Below are positions 6,421 through 14,190 of a stretch of DNA of 14,215 bases, in pieces. The position numbers and the translations under genes were made by a program. The stretch is from Planctomycetaceae bacterium (GTDB lineage Bacteria > Planctomycetota > Planctomycetia > Pirellulales > Thermoguttaceae), in assembly GCA_031283515.1 (NCBI GenBank), contig JAITBS010000089.1:1-14215 (forward strand), given 5' to 3'. The notes under the pieces were generated by a model. That model was not told the origin of the DNA and did no database searches. It saw only the letters and a program-made list of their open reading frames with translations. How positions within the stretch are numbered: position 1 is the stretch's first letter; every line of letters begins with the position of its first letter.

Positions 6421-6458
6421 TTCTCCGTTTGTCAAATTGCCGAGATTTGTTGTGAAGT

Positions 6459-6500
6459 TTGAAATAAGATGTTCAATTGTGATGGACAATTGTATTTCAA
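6459..6500 (+). terminator. Hairpin after hslV
   Basis: TTGAAAT (6459-6465) pairs with ATTTCAA (6494-6500), and CAATTGT (6474-6480) with ACAATTG (6486-6492), around the loop GATGG. A T7 run follows, but 13 bases later (6514-6520). It may terminate or stabilise the hslV transcript before the methyltransferase gene. Confidence 0.35.
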
Positions 6501-6542
6501 CAGATTATGTAGATTTTTTTGAATAACTTAAATTCCGCATCA

Positions 6543-7334
6543 ATGCAAACAGAAGACTTAAAATTATCGGATTCCCAATTGGCGGCATTTCTTCATAAGA
6601 GCGGTTTTCCGGCGCGGCTTGTTGCCTATTTTGAACAATTGCCGTCGAAAATAAATTATCCGATTAAAACGATTCTTGACTGTGGCGGCGGGAATGGGCA
6701 ATATCTCGATATGTTGCTTGACCAATTTCCCGATGCACAAGGAACTCTTGTCGATTCTGCTCAATTTATGCTGAACCAGAATAAACCTCATCCACGAAAA
6801 CAACTTATTCTCGGTAATCTTGAAGATTTATCACATTACGTTAAATTAGATAGGGGGGGGGGGTATGGGTTATTTGACTTAATTTGCTTTTCCGATGTAC
6901 TGCATCATTGTATTTGTCCGTCTTATCAGGAAACACGACAGTTGCAAACGACTATTTTGAAAAATGCCTGCACACTTCTTTCACCCAATGGTTATATCAT
7001 TGTTTCGGAACGAATTGTTCAGTCCTGGATCACCGATGAATATTCCGTTAAATTGATTTACTATTTGACACGAAATAAACCTCTTGCCGGAATTACACGT
7101 TTTTTCGGAGCCAACACCGCCGGAATAGGTGTTTGTTTTGCTTCAGGCAAGCGGTTTCAGAAACTATGTGAGGATGCTGGTTTGGTTATTGTTGAAGATA
7201 TCCAAATTAACTCCAATGAAAAATATTCGATGAAAAACAATTTGAATTTCTTTTTCCGTTCTTTCAGTTTGGGGGTTTGTTCACTCCGGCATCGCCTTTT
7301 TAGATTAGAACCTGTCAACCGAAAGGCGTTATAA
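6543..7334 (+). CDS. Class I SAM-dependent methyltransferase with an in-frame G11 tract
   Basis: From ATG 6543 the product is 263 aa; an in-frame TTG at 6519 would add eight residues. The Rossmann methyltransferase core is clear: motif I ILDCGGGNGQYLD (44-56) binds S-adenosylmethionine, an acidic residue in GTLVDSA (about 71) would contact its ribose, FDLICFSDVLHHC is the motif IV strand, and LLSPNGYIIVSERIV is the post-IV strand. The C-terminal part (FFGANTAGIGV to the end) probably forms the substrate cap; the substrate is unknown. Between the motif II/III region and motif IV, eleven consecutive G (6853-6863) encode Arg-Gly-Gly-Gly at 104-107. Gain of one G gives a stop within about six codons, and loss of one gives a stop within about seven, so length change would switch the gene off. 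There is no clear ribosome binding site. It lies 122 bases after hslV; a functional link is not evident. Confidence 0.8.
   Translation: MQTEDLKLSDSQLAAFLHKSGFPARLVAYFEQLPSKINYPIKTILDCGGGNGQYLDMLLDQFPDAQGTLVDSAQFMLNQNKPHPRKQLILGNLEDLSHYVKLDRGGGYGLFDLICFSDVLHHCICPSYQETRQLQTTILKNACTLLSPNGYIIVSERIVQSWITDEYSVKLIYYLTRNKPLAGITRFFGANTAGIGVCFASGKRFQKLCEDAGLVIVEDIQINSNEKYSMKNNLNFFFRSFSLGVCSLRHRLFRLEPVNRKAL
6853..6863 (+). repeat. G11 homopolymer inside the methyltransferase gene
   Basis: Eleven G in a row lie in the coding strand, in frame at the present length. The tract falls in a loop position of the fold and is a candidate for slipped-strand phase variation; it is also a common site of sequencing error. 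Confidence 0.9.
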
Positions 7335-7403
7335 TCGCGATAAGAAAAAGATTTTGCAAATTGAATCATTTCAGTAATATTACTAAAGTCCATAAACGTA
7401 AAA

Positions 7404-7428
7404 AACAAAAATTCCACTGATATATTAC
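7404..7428 (-). repeat. Solo copy of the dispersed terminal repeat upstream of the pseudouridine synthase gene
   Basis: This 25-base stretch is identical to 11461-11485, the right end of the hairpin-rich element between the two large paralogues. On the minus strand it reads TATATCAGTGGAATTTTTG. It ends 31 bases before ATG 7460, so it may supply promoter or leader sequence; the partner arm and internal hairpins are absent here. Confidence 0.6.
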
Positions 7429-7459
7429 TCATTTCATTACTTTTACATTCTATTATTTT

Positions 7460-8353
7460 ATGCCCAAACGTTATTCGAAACATATTGCTAAGAAGCCAAC
7501 CTCTCCGAAATCATTCCGTCATTCTGCTTCGGGCAATGCGGCGAAAACAGTTTCCAACAAGACAGTCCCCAGAAGAACCAAACCTGCCGTCCAAACAAAC
7601 GATTCGGGTAATCGCCGAAACAGTGTGTTTGCAAAGGAATCCGGTGAACAACATCGATTACAGAAATTTCTTGCGCTTGCTGGTTTTGGGAGTCGCCGGC
7701 AATGTGAGGAGTTAATAGAACAGGGGAGAGTTGAGGTTGATGGTTCTGTTGCTCGGCTTGGTTGTAAGATTGATCCTGTTCGGAATGAGATTAAAGTGGA
7801 CGGGGAACGGCTCAAAAAAACGCAACCGGTTTATCTTGCTCTTTTCAAGCCGAAGGGTTATCTTTGCACCAACCACGACCAGCAAGGACGAGCGAGGACT
7901 CTTGATTTAATTCCGCAAAAATTGGGTCGTCTTTTCCTGATTGGTCGGCTTGATAGGGACAGTGAAGGGTTAATTCTTTTAAGCAATGACGGAGCTTTAT
8001 CGGAACGTTTAACACATCCCAGATATGGTGTTTCGAAGGTATATCGGGTTCAGGTTGCCGGCGAACTGACGCAAAGTTCCGTGAATCAATTATGTAAGGG
8101 GATGTATCTTGCGGAAGGGTTTGCGAAAGTATCTGGGGTGGTGATCAAGGGGCAGTATAAACACAGTACGATTTTGGACATGACGCTTTCGGAAGGCAAA
8201 AACCGTGAAGTTCGGCGTCTTTTTGCGCGGCTTGGTCACAAAGTCTTAACACTGATTCGTATTGCTGTCGGTCCTGTAAAACTAGGAAAACTAACACCCG
8301 GCGAATGGCGGCATCTCACTCAACAAGAAGTCAATCAACTGTATAATAGTTGA
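7460..8353 (+). CDS. rluB: RsuA/RluB-family 16S/23S rRNA pseudouridine synthase
   Basis: The enzyme converts a specific uridine in ribosomal RNA to pseudouridine. The 297 aa product has a basic, disordered N-terminal tail (1-62), then an S4 RNA-binding domain (about 66-112: RLQKFLALAGFGSRRQCEEL, IEQGRVEVDG, DGERL). The catalytic domain starts with YLALFKPKGYLCTNHD and carries the active-site motif GRLDRDSEGLILLSNDG (162-178) with Asp165. Near the end KNREVRRLFARLGHKVLTLIR is diagnostic for the RsuA/RluB/RluE/RluF group. RluB (23S rRNA) is the most likely member on length and the S4 domain, but RsuA or RluF cannot be excluded. No Shine-Dalgarno site is seen before ATG 7460; AT-rich sequence (TATTAT) and a solo repeat precede it. 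A large hairpin begins three bases after the stop. Confidence 0.9.
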   Translation: MPKRYSKHIAKKPTSPKSFRHSASGNAAKTVSNKTVPRRTKPAVQTNDSGNRRNSVFAKESGEQHRLQKFLALAGFGSRRQCEELIEQGRVEVDGSVARLGCKIDPVRNEIKVDGERLKKTQPVYLALFKPKGYLCTNHDQQGRARTLDLIPQKLGRLFLIGRLDRDSEGLILLSNDGALSERLTHPRYGVSKVYRVQVAGELTQSSVNQLCKGMYLAEGFAKVSGVVIKGQYKHSTILDMTLSEGKNREVRRLFARLGHKVLTLIRIAVGPVKLGKLTPGEWRHLTQQEVNQLYNS

Positions 8354-8355
8354 AA

Positions 8356-8459
8356 GTCGATAGTGGAGAGTTGATTGTGGAGAGTGCAAGCGGAATTACT
8401 ACCGGAACGTTATTACTCCGCATTGCGACACTATCCACTATCAACTCTCCACTCTCAAC
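8356..8459 (+). terminator. Large inverted repeat with 14-base tandem units after the pseudouridine synthase gene
   Basis: Two 31-base arms (8356-8386 and 8429-8459) pair with four mismatches. Each arm is itself built from about two 14-base units of the type GATAGTGGAGAGTT. It begins right after the stop codon and may end the transcript, but no T run follows. The motif resembles the arms of the hairpin at 4180-4241 (GTTGATAGTG), pointing to a repeat family rather than a plain terminator. Confidence 0.5.
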
Positions 8460-8463
8460 TACT

Positions 8464-8529
8464 CGCTTGACCTACGGTTATGAAAATCTCACCCATTCGG
8501 GATGAAGAATCAATTCGGGGTGAAGAATA
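8464..8529. repeat. Truncated, inverted copy of the palindromic element A
   Basis: Bases 8464-8487 (beginning CGCTTGACCTACGGTTATG) match the reverse complement of 11247-11270 for 24 consecutive bases. They are followed by degenerate versions of the CACCCC-loop-GGGGTG hairpin (8490-8504) and of its flank (ATTCGGGGTGAA). It directly joins the preceding inverted repeat and the 3' boundary of the duplicated gene unit. Confidence 0.55.
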
Positions 8530-8531
8530 AA

Positions 8532-11178
8532 ATTGACACGGAATCGTTCCTCCTAATTATCATTATGATTATCAACCGGAACATATTGATTATTTTTCCA
8601 AACCCAGTGTGTTGGCGGAGCCGCTAAATCATCCGGTAATATCTTTTCGTCAACCAAATCATAAAATAATTGCTTACTTTGTTCCCGAATTTCTTTTCGT
8701 TTCCGCCAATTTGCAAGATGATAAAGGGACATTTGTTTCCCTTTATTGTTTTCCGTGTGAGTCCATTTTTCTAAAATTTGTTCGGCTTTCGGCGACGGGC
8801 ACGATGTCAGCGTCGGTATCCAAGACCGAATTTCCGTCTCATCAATTGCATCAATAATATCAAGAACAAAATCCGGTAACTCATTGAAAAAATCCAGTAA
8901 ATCCGGAAAATTCGTGTAATCAATATCAGGTCTGCTCATTAACTTCACTCCGAATTGGTTCCGAATCTCCTCTAAAACAATCTTGTGACCGGTCGTGTCG
9001 TTATTGAAGATTTGTTTGATGACTTTTTGTGTTTCCGGCGTATTTTCTTCCAGCAGTACCGACACTAAATATCGAACAGGATTTTTTTCATATTGACAGT
9101 AGAATGATGCAGTTCCCGAAATAAGTCCTTTTTGGGATTGCCGCAGATTATTGGGATGTAATCGTACAAAATTGTCCGCAAATTGTTCACAAAAGTCGTC
9201 AATGGTTCCTTTGGGATTTTCCGTAAACCAACGGGTTATTTCGTCGTCAGTCATTTTTATGCAGATAATCGTACCCATTAGAGAATCATAGAATTCGTCG
9301 GGAGCATAAGGAATTTCGGAAGACGATATTGTACCGGATTCTATCCGAATTTTTTGGACTAATGAATCTTTGGACAAGTGCGGTAACGGAAGAGATTCAA
9401 CCCAAACCGCTAATTCGTTTTGATCAATATTTTCCCAACTAATTCGGTAAGAAATAACTTTGATAACAACTTCATTTAATTTCTCACGAGTTGATGCTGA
9501 AATTTTCGGATCGGAAAGTGCACGAACAATATATTCACGAAAAACCGGTTCCAACAACGGATTATTCACCTGACCATAGAAATGAATCATTCGGGAATAA
9601 CGATCGTTTTCCTTATTCCTGAATTCGTTTATGATCTCATGGAATTGTTTTCGATACAAAAACGTTTTGAACAACGGAATGACCTGTTCGTTTTGATTTT
9701 CCAGCAGTTCAAGTTGTCCGTAATGGGAGTAGGCGAAATACCGCGCCAACTCATTAAAGTATTCCGCATCGTGATTTGTTTTCGCAAGATACAACAACGG
9801 CGTCCAAGCGTTTTCATCTCGGTAATTGTTTGTTTTCCATTGCTCGATCAGCGGTTTTCGAATCGTTTCGCCCATGACTCGGATTGCGGCATCAACTAAA
9901 TGATTTTCTGCACCGGAAAGAGTAGCAGACGAGCTTATTTCAGTTTCAGCAATAGCATAGTAATGTTGACCGCCCAAGTAAAAAAGTTGTTGCTGATTGG
10001 ATTTGTCAATCCAGTTTGCCAAAAGTCGGCGGCATTCGTCTTCGGTCGGCGGATCGGACAATCCATAACGTAACCGCGCCGTCGAATCCAACGCCGTTTC
10101 AAACATTTTTACACGCGAATTATCAGGATTTTTTAAACGATAATTTTCGGCTTCGGCTGCTTCGGCTTCTGCCTTTAATCTATTGGATAACGGAATATAA
10201 AGTAATTGCCAGTGTTTCAGAACATGCCGATCCCAAGCATTTTTCTCCGACTCGGTAAGTTCTCCGAGAACATTAACCAATACCCAAGCATGAAACTGAT
10301 CAGACAAAGATTGCTCTTCTATATTCGGAAAAGAATAAGTTCTAATTTTTTCAAACGGCTGGTCTTGTCTGTATGAATGGGAATTTATTTTCGCAACAAT
10401 CCGACTCTTATTATTTTCCAACCGCCACCAGTAACGGCAATTTGTTTCATATTCAGTAAATTGTTTTCTCTGTTGGTCAGACGATAATACCGGTTGTTGT
10501 TTTTTAGAAACAAATAACGTTTTTGTTGCCGGAAATTGTTCTTTACGAAAATTGTCCCAGGGAAACCAAGCGTAAGTAACAGAATCAAAATCTTCCCAAT
10601 ACGAAGAATATTGTACCGGCAAATTTATCATGTGTTGCCGCCAACGGTTGCTGCCCGGAACCGATACATAATAATCTTGTTCCGGCGGACTTGTCCATTC
10701 GGGAACTTTGGCAACCAATTCTTCTACTGTCATTTCAAGCGGTGTCTGACCAAGATAGACTCCATTACAATAAATGTCGCTTCCTCGATGACCACTATTA
10801 CAATAAATTATCCTTTTCTCCGGCGGCGTGTATGATTCCAAATATCCAAAATCACCTAGTAAATTGACCCCAAAATACACGATTCCGCTCACCAGAACAG
10901 GCAACCGCCATTGACCGCTCCAAAAAAGCCAGATGCCAAGTGAAATTGGTAAAAACATTGTGACAAACAAAATGTACCAAATCGCCTGTATATCCATGAT
11001 CGGCAAATCAATCATGAGCGATTGTACCGTCCAAAGCGGACTGGTTTTGTCCGTTACGAAAAAAACAGTCATAACTCCGACGCTCATGAAGATCGGAAGA
11101 AAAACTGATAAAAGCATCAGCCGAAATATAAATGGCGGGCGTTTTGTGTGTTTCATGGTAGTGGTAAAAAAGTTAGGT
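8532..11178 (-). repeat. Duplication unit, downstream copy
   Basis: Bases 8532-8589 are identical to 11641-11698 (58 of 58), and similarity covers the whole gene and about 20 bases of its 5' flank (compare 11157-11177 with 14170-14190). Immediately outside (8531 against 11640) the sequences are unrelated, so the duplicated segment is about 2.6 kb and includes 21 bases past the stop codon. Confidence 0.75.
8553..11156 (-). CDS. Large membrane-anchored protein with PEGA-like segment, paralogue 1
   Basis: The 867 aa product is of unknown function. Three hydrophobic helices stand at the N-terminus (about residues 10-33, 57-79 and 84-104), the first after MKHTKRPP. They are followed by a segment resembling a PEGA domain (about 115-165) with SDIYCNGVYLGQTPL as its core. 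The remaining 700 residues have no recognised domain; they look mostly helical, with conserved blocks shared with the neighbour: NCRYWWRLENNKSRIV, VLGELTESEKN, STARLRYGLSDPPTE, NPLLEPVFREYIV, SPKAEQILEKW, and a C-terminal tail VWKNNQYVPVDNHNDN. Relative to the neighbour it has an insertion at about 167-193 and an Ala/Glu-rich expansion, KAEAEAAEAEN. Which side of the membrane the long domain faces cannot be told from sequence alone. Start at ATG 11156, no Shine-Dalgarno site; the 5' flank is shared with the paralogue. Confidence 0.8.
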   Translation of the reverse strand: MKHTKRPPFIFRLMLLSVFLPIFMSVGVMTVFFVTDKTSPLWTVQSLMIDLPIMDIQAIWYILFVTMFLPISLGIWLFWSGQWRLPVLVSGIVYFGVNLLGDFGYLESYTPPEKRIIYCNSGHRGSDIYCNGVYLGQTPLEMTVEELVAKVPEWTSPPEQDYYVSVPGSNRWRQHMINLPVQYSSYWEDFDSVTYAWFPWDNFRKEQFPATKTLFVSKKQQPVLSSDQQRKQFTEYETNCRYWWRLENNKSRIVAKINSHSYRQDQPFEKIRTYSFPNIEEQSLSDQFHAWVLVNVLGELTESEKNAWDRHVLKHWQLLYIPLSNRLKAEAEAAEAENYRLKNPDNSRVKMFETALDSTARLRYGLSDPPTEDECRRLLANWIDKSNQQQLFYLGGQHYYAIAETEISSSATLSGAENHLVDAAIRVMGETIRKPLIEQWKTNNYRDENAWTPLLYLAKTNHDAEYFNELARYFAYSHYGQLELLENQNEQVIPLFKTFLYRKQFHEIINEFRNKENDRYSRMIHFYGQVNNPLLEPVFREYIVRALSDPKISASTREKLNEVVIKVISYRISWENIDQNELAVWVESLPLPHLSKDSLVQKIRIESGTISSSEIPYAPDEFYDSLMGTIICIKMTDDEITRWFTENPKGTIDDFCEQFADNFVRLHPNNLRQSQKGLISGTASFYCQYEKNPVRYLVSVLLEENTPETQKVIKQIFNNDTTGHKIVLEEIRNQFGVKLMSRPDIDYTNFPDLLDFFNELPDFVLDIIDAIDETEIRSWIPTLTSCPSPKAEQILEKWTHTENNKGKQMSLYHLANWRKRKEIREQSKQLFYDLVDEKILPDDLAAPPTHWVWKNNQYVPVDNHNDN

Positions 11179-11194
11179 ATTGTTAAAAAGTTAG

Positions 11195-11484
11195 TAATAC
11201 ATCAGTGGAATTATTATTTTTGATTATTCACCCCGAAAGGGGTGGAATTTTCATAACCGTAGGTCAAGCGAAGCGCGACCTACGGTCAACGCATCATCTC
11301 AACATCGCCTGAAAGGCGAAACTAAACGAGCCTAATCGTAAAACCTGCTATGCGATTATTAAAATTCTGTCTTTCAGACAGAGGGATGTTGATGGTGTCC
11401 AGCCGCAGGTCGATGACCTGCGGTTATGAAAATCGCACCCCTTCGGGGTGAAAATCGAAAAACAAAAATTCCACTGATATATTA
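11195..11484. mobile_element. 290-bp hairpin-dense palindromic (MITE-like) element A
   Basis: About 24-base terminal inverted repeats (from 11195 and to 11484) share the core ATCAGTGGAATT. Between them lie six perfect hairpins: CACCCC-GAAA-GGGGTG (11229-11244); CCGTAGGTC pairing with GACCTACGG (11257-11285, with an inner GCG-AAG-CGC); TCGCCT-GAA-AGGCGA (11305-11319); TCTGTC with GACAGA (11366-11382); CCGCAGGTC-GAT-GACCTGCGG (11403-11423); and CACCCC-TTC-GGGGTG (11436-11450). The outer two pairs, with the linker TTTTCATAACCG, are themselves inverted copies of each other (about 11229-11265 against 11415-11450). There is no coding capacity. Parts recur at 7404-7428 and 8464-8487. Confidence 0.65.
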
Positions 11485-11488
11485 CAAC

Positions 11489-11633
11489 AATTCCAATGGC
11501 GGTAGGCGAATTCCAACGGTGGTAGGCGACCTTTCGCCGAAAGGTCGCACCAGTGGAATTTGTTATTGTGTTGTACACTGTTGTTTTTTAATTTTCAGCC
11601 GTAACAGGACAAGTCGGCGAAACGCCGCCTACC
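11489..11633. mobile_element. Palindromic repeat element B
   Basis: It opens with a 20-base tandem repeat (AATTCCAATGGCGGTAGGCG at 11489-11508, then two changes in 11509-11528). A perfect 10-bp hairpin GCGACCTTTC-GCC-GAAAGGTCGC follows (11526-11548), then another copy of the CAGTGGAATT core (11551-11560), and the hairpin CGGCG-AAA-CGCCG (11615-11627). GGTAGGCG (11521-11528) is inverted as CGCCTACC (11626-11633). The order of motifs, including the T-rich TTTTTAATTTTC linker and CAAGTCGGCGA, is the same as inside element C at 1632-1934. It abuts element A on the left and the duplicated gene unit on the right. Confidence 0.55.
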
Positions 11634-11640
11634 TCTTGTC

Positions 11641-14190
11641 ATTGACACGGAATCGTTCCTCCTAATTATCATTATGATTATCAACCGGAACATATTGACC
11701 GTTTTTCCAGACCCATGAGGTTGGCGGAACCATTAAATCGTCCGGTAATATCTTGTCCTCAACCAAATCATAAAATAATTGCTTATCGCGATTCCGAATT
11801 TCACTTTGTTTCCGCCAATGTTCCAAATGAGATAGAAAAATAGGTTTCCATTTATTGTTTTCCGTGTGTGACCATTTTTCTAACAGTTGTCCGGCTTTCG
11901 GCGACGAACACGAGAACAGTATGTATGACCAAGAACGACCTTCCAAGTCATTGATCTTGTCAAGTATTTCAAAAACAAAATCCGGTAACTCCACTGAAAA
12001 ACCCGAACCATAAGACGAAGGAACATCCTCAATATTTGTTTGGATAACCCCGTGTTCTCTCTGAATACTTTCCAAAACAAGGTTATGACCATTGGGGTCG
12101 TTATTGAAAATTTGTTTAATCGTTTTTTGCGTTTCCGGTGTATTGGTTTTCAGTAACGCCCGTATTAAATAACGATTAAGGTCTGTTTTGCCGACAATAT
12201 CAACAACCGATATTTTTGTTGCCGGCTCCGGAATATATTGGTTCAAGGATTGTTTGAATATGTTGTCCATCGGGGAGAATACAAAATTCTCTGTAAATAG
12301 TTCACAAAATTCATTAATTGTTCCTTTGGGGTTTTCCGCAAACCAACGGGTTACTTCGTCGGCGGTCATGTTGGTTTCGATAGCAAATTTGTAGCCTGCG
12401 GCTTCTTCAAGAAAATCGGAAAACGATTTTGTTCCGCCGGATTTTGTCCGAATCATTCGTACCAATAAACCTTTTAACGATTGCTGTAACGGAAGAGACT
12501 CAACCCAAATCCTTAATTCGTTTTTATCCAAATGTTCCCGATTGATTCGGCGAACAATAATTTGACCCACTGTTGAGTTTAACAGTCGGCGCGAGTCGCT
12601 TGAAAGTTCCGGATCGGAAAGTGCCTGAACAATATATTCACGGAAAACCGGTTCCAACAGCGGATTATCCACCGAATTATAGAAACCAATAATCCGCGAA
12701 TAATGAGTTTTCTCCTTATTCATAATCTCGCTTATTCTCTCATTGAGAGATTTCCGATTCAAAAACGTTTTGAACAATGGAATCACCTGTTCGTTTTGAT
12801 TTCCCAGCAGTTCCAGTTGTCCTCTGCGGGAGGTTGCTAAATACCGTACAAATTCATTAAAATAGTCCGCATCGTGATTGGTTTGGGCAACATACAACAA
12901 CGGAGCCCAACCTCGTTCATTTCGGTAATGATTTGTTTTCCATTGTTCGAGAAGCGGTTTTCGAATGGCTTCGCCCATTACCTTGATTGCGGCATCAATT
13001 AAATAATGACCTTCGTCACTACTAACAGCAGAAGACGGGAGTTTTTCACCTGTGTAGGAAACACCTCCACGAGGTGCAAAAGGTTTTAAATGTTCAACGG
13101 ATTGGTCAACCCAATTTGCCAGAAGTTGTCGGCATTCCTCTTCGGTCGGCGGATCGGACAATCCATATCGTAACCGCGCCGTCGAATACAACGCCGTATC
13201 AAATAATTTTGCACGCGGATCCTCCGAATTTTTTGAACGATATTTTCGGGCTTCTGCATTTAATACACCGGATAACGGAATATTAAGTATTGGCCAGTGT
13301 TTCAGAACATGCCGATCCCAAGTATTTTTTTCCGACTCCGTAAGTTCTCCAAGAACACGAACCAATGCACAAGCGTGAGTCCCATCAGACAAAGACTCCA
13401 CAAACTCAATAGGAATGAAATAGTCCGAAGTTTTTTCAAACGGTTTGCGGTAAAAGTATGAAGATCGATTCGGCTCTTTTATAACAATCCGGCTCTTATT
13501 ATTCTCCAACCGCCACCAGTAACGACAATTTGTTTCGTATTTTGTGCGTTGTTTTCTTTGCTCGGCAGGCGATAATCTTGGTTGTTCTCCAAAAGTCAAC
13601 ATCGTTTTTATTTCCTGATATTGTTCTTTACGAAAATCGTCCCAAGGCAGCCAAGTGTAAACCGTATTGCCGGAATTATCGGCATAATAATATTGTTCCG
13701 GCGGACTCGTCCATTCGGGAACTTTCGCAACCAATTCCTTCACACTGATTTCAAACGGCGTCTGACCAAGATAAACTCCGTTACAGTAAAGATCGCTTTT
13801 TTGATAGACGACGCTGCAAGTGATTACCCGTTTTTCCGGCGGTGCGTATGATTCCAAATGTCCGGAAATACCAAGTAAAATTATCCCCAAATACACCGTT
13901 CCGCTAACCAGAACAGGCAGCCGCCATTTACCGCTCCAAAAAAGCCAGATACCAAGTAATAACGGTAAAAATATCATCGAAAACAATACAAACCAAAGTG
14001 TCGATACCTCAAAGATCACCAAATCCGTCATGTTCGATGAATTCCAGAGCGGCTCAGTTTTGTCCGTTATGGAGAAAACAAGCGAACTTCCGATGGTCAT
14101 GAAGATCGGAAGAAAAAGTGATAAAAGCATCAGCCGAAATATAAACGGAGGGCGTTTTGTGTGTTTCATGGTCGTGTTGAAAAAGTTAGG
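11641..14190 (-). repeat. Duplication unit, upstream copy
   Basis: This is the second copy of the unit described for 8532-11178. The exact 58-base match covers its 3' end (11641-11698), and the 5' flank after the start codon at 14169 is related for about 20 bases (GTCGTGTTGAAAAAGTTAGG). The two copies are direct repeats, separated by about 460 bases of palindromic elements. Confidence 0.75.
11662..14169 (-). CDS. Large membrane-anchored protein with PEGA-like segment, paralogue 2
   Basis: The 835 aa protein has the same architecture as its neighbour: MKHTKRPPFIFRLMLLS at the start, three membrane helices in the first 104 residues (the second near 57-79, GIWLFWSGKWRLPVLVSG at the third), then a PEGA-like core, SDLYCNGVYLGQTPFEIS, near 125-142. 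The extramembrane part keeps the shared blocks (NCRYWWRLENNKSRIV, VLGELTESEKN, NPLLEPVFREYIV, VPEWTSPPEQ, VDNHNDN). Conservation is near complete at both ends and patchy in the middle: it lacks about 25 residues present at 167-193 of the other copy, and replaces QQQLFYLGGQHYY with a different segment (EHLKPFAPRGGVSYTG). This pattern suggests divergence of the middle with the anchors held constant. Function unknown. Start at ATG 14169, no Shine-Dalgarno site visible. Confidence 0.8.
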   Translation of the reverse strand: MKHTKRPPFIFRLMLLSLFLPIFMTIGSSLVFSITDKTEPLWNSSNMTDLVIFEVSTLWFVLFSMIFLPLLLGIWLFWSGKWRLPVLVSGTVYLGIILLGISGHLESYAPPEKRVITCSVVYQKSDLYCNGVYLGQTPFEISVKELVAKVPEWTSPPEQYYYADNSGNTVYTWLPWDDFRKEQYQEIKTMLTFGEQPRLSPAEQRKQRTKYETNCRYWWRLENNKSRIVIKEPNRSSYFYRKPFEKTSDYFIPIEFVESLSDGTHACALVRVLGELTESEKNTWDRHVLKHWPILNIPLSGVLNAEARKYRSKNSEDPRAKLFDTALYSTARLRYGLSDPPTEEECRQLLANWVDQSVEHLKPFAPRGGVSYTGEKLPSSAVSSDEGHYLIDAAIKVMGEAIRKPLLEQWKTNHYRNERGWAPLLYVAQTNHDADYFNEFVRYLATSRRGQLELLGNQNEQVIPLFKTFLNRKSLNERISEIMNKEKTHYSRIIGFYNSVDNPLLEPVFREYIVQALSDPELSSDSRRLLNSTVGQIIVRRINREHLDKNELRIWVESLPLQQSLKGLLVRMIRTKSGGTKSFSDFLEEAAGYKFAIETNMTADEVTRWFAENPKGTINEFCELFTENFVFSPMDNIFKQSLNQYIPEPATKISVVDIVGKTDLNRYLIRALLKTNTPETQKTIKQIFNNDPNGHNLVLESIQREHGVIQTNIEDVPSSYGSGFSVELPDFVFEILDKINDLEGRSWSYILFSCSSPKAGQLLEKWSHTENNKWKPIFLSHLEHWRKQSEIRNRDKQLFYDLVEDKILPDDLMVPPTSWVWKNGQYVPVDNHNDN

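Noticed and set aside
7157..7483. 108-codon minus-strand frame overlapping the end of the methyltransferase gene
   Set aside because: It runs opposite a well-supported gene and crosses a repeat; no recognisable protein features.
9582..9899. Plus-strand frames opposite the large membrane proteins (also 10016-10258, 10536-10835, 13582-13851)
   Set aside because: They are antisense to long conserved frames and the protein paralogy lies on the minus strand; no independent evidence for them.
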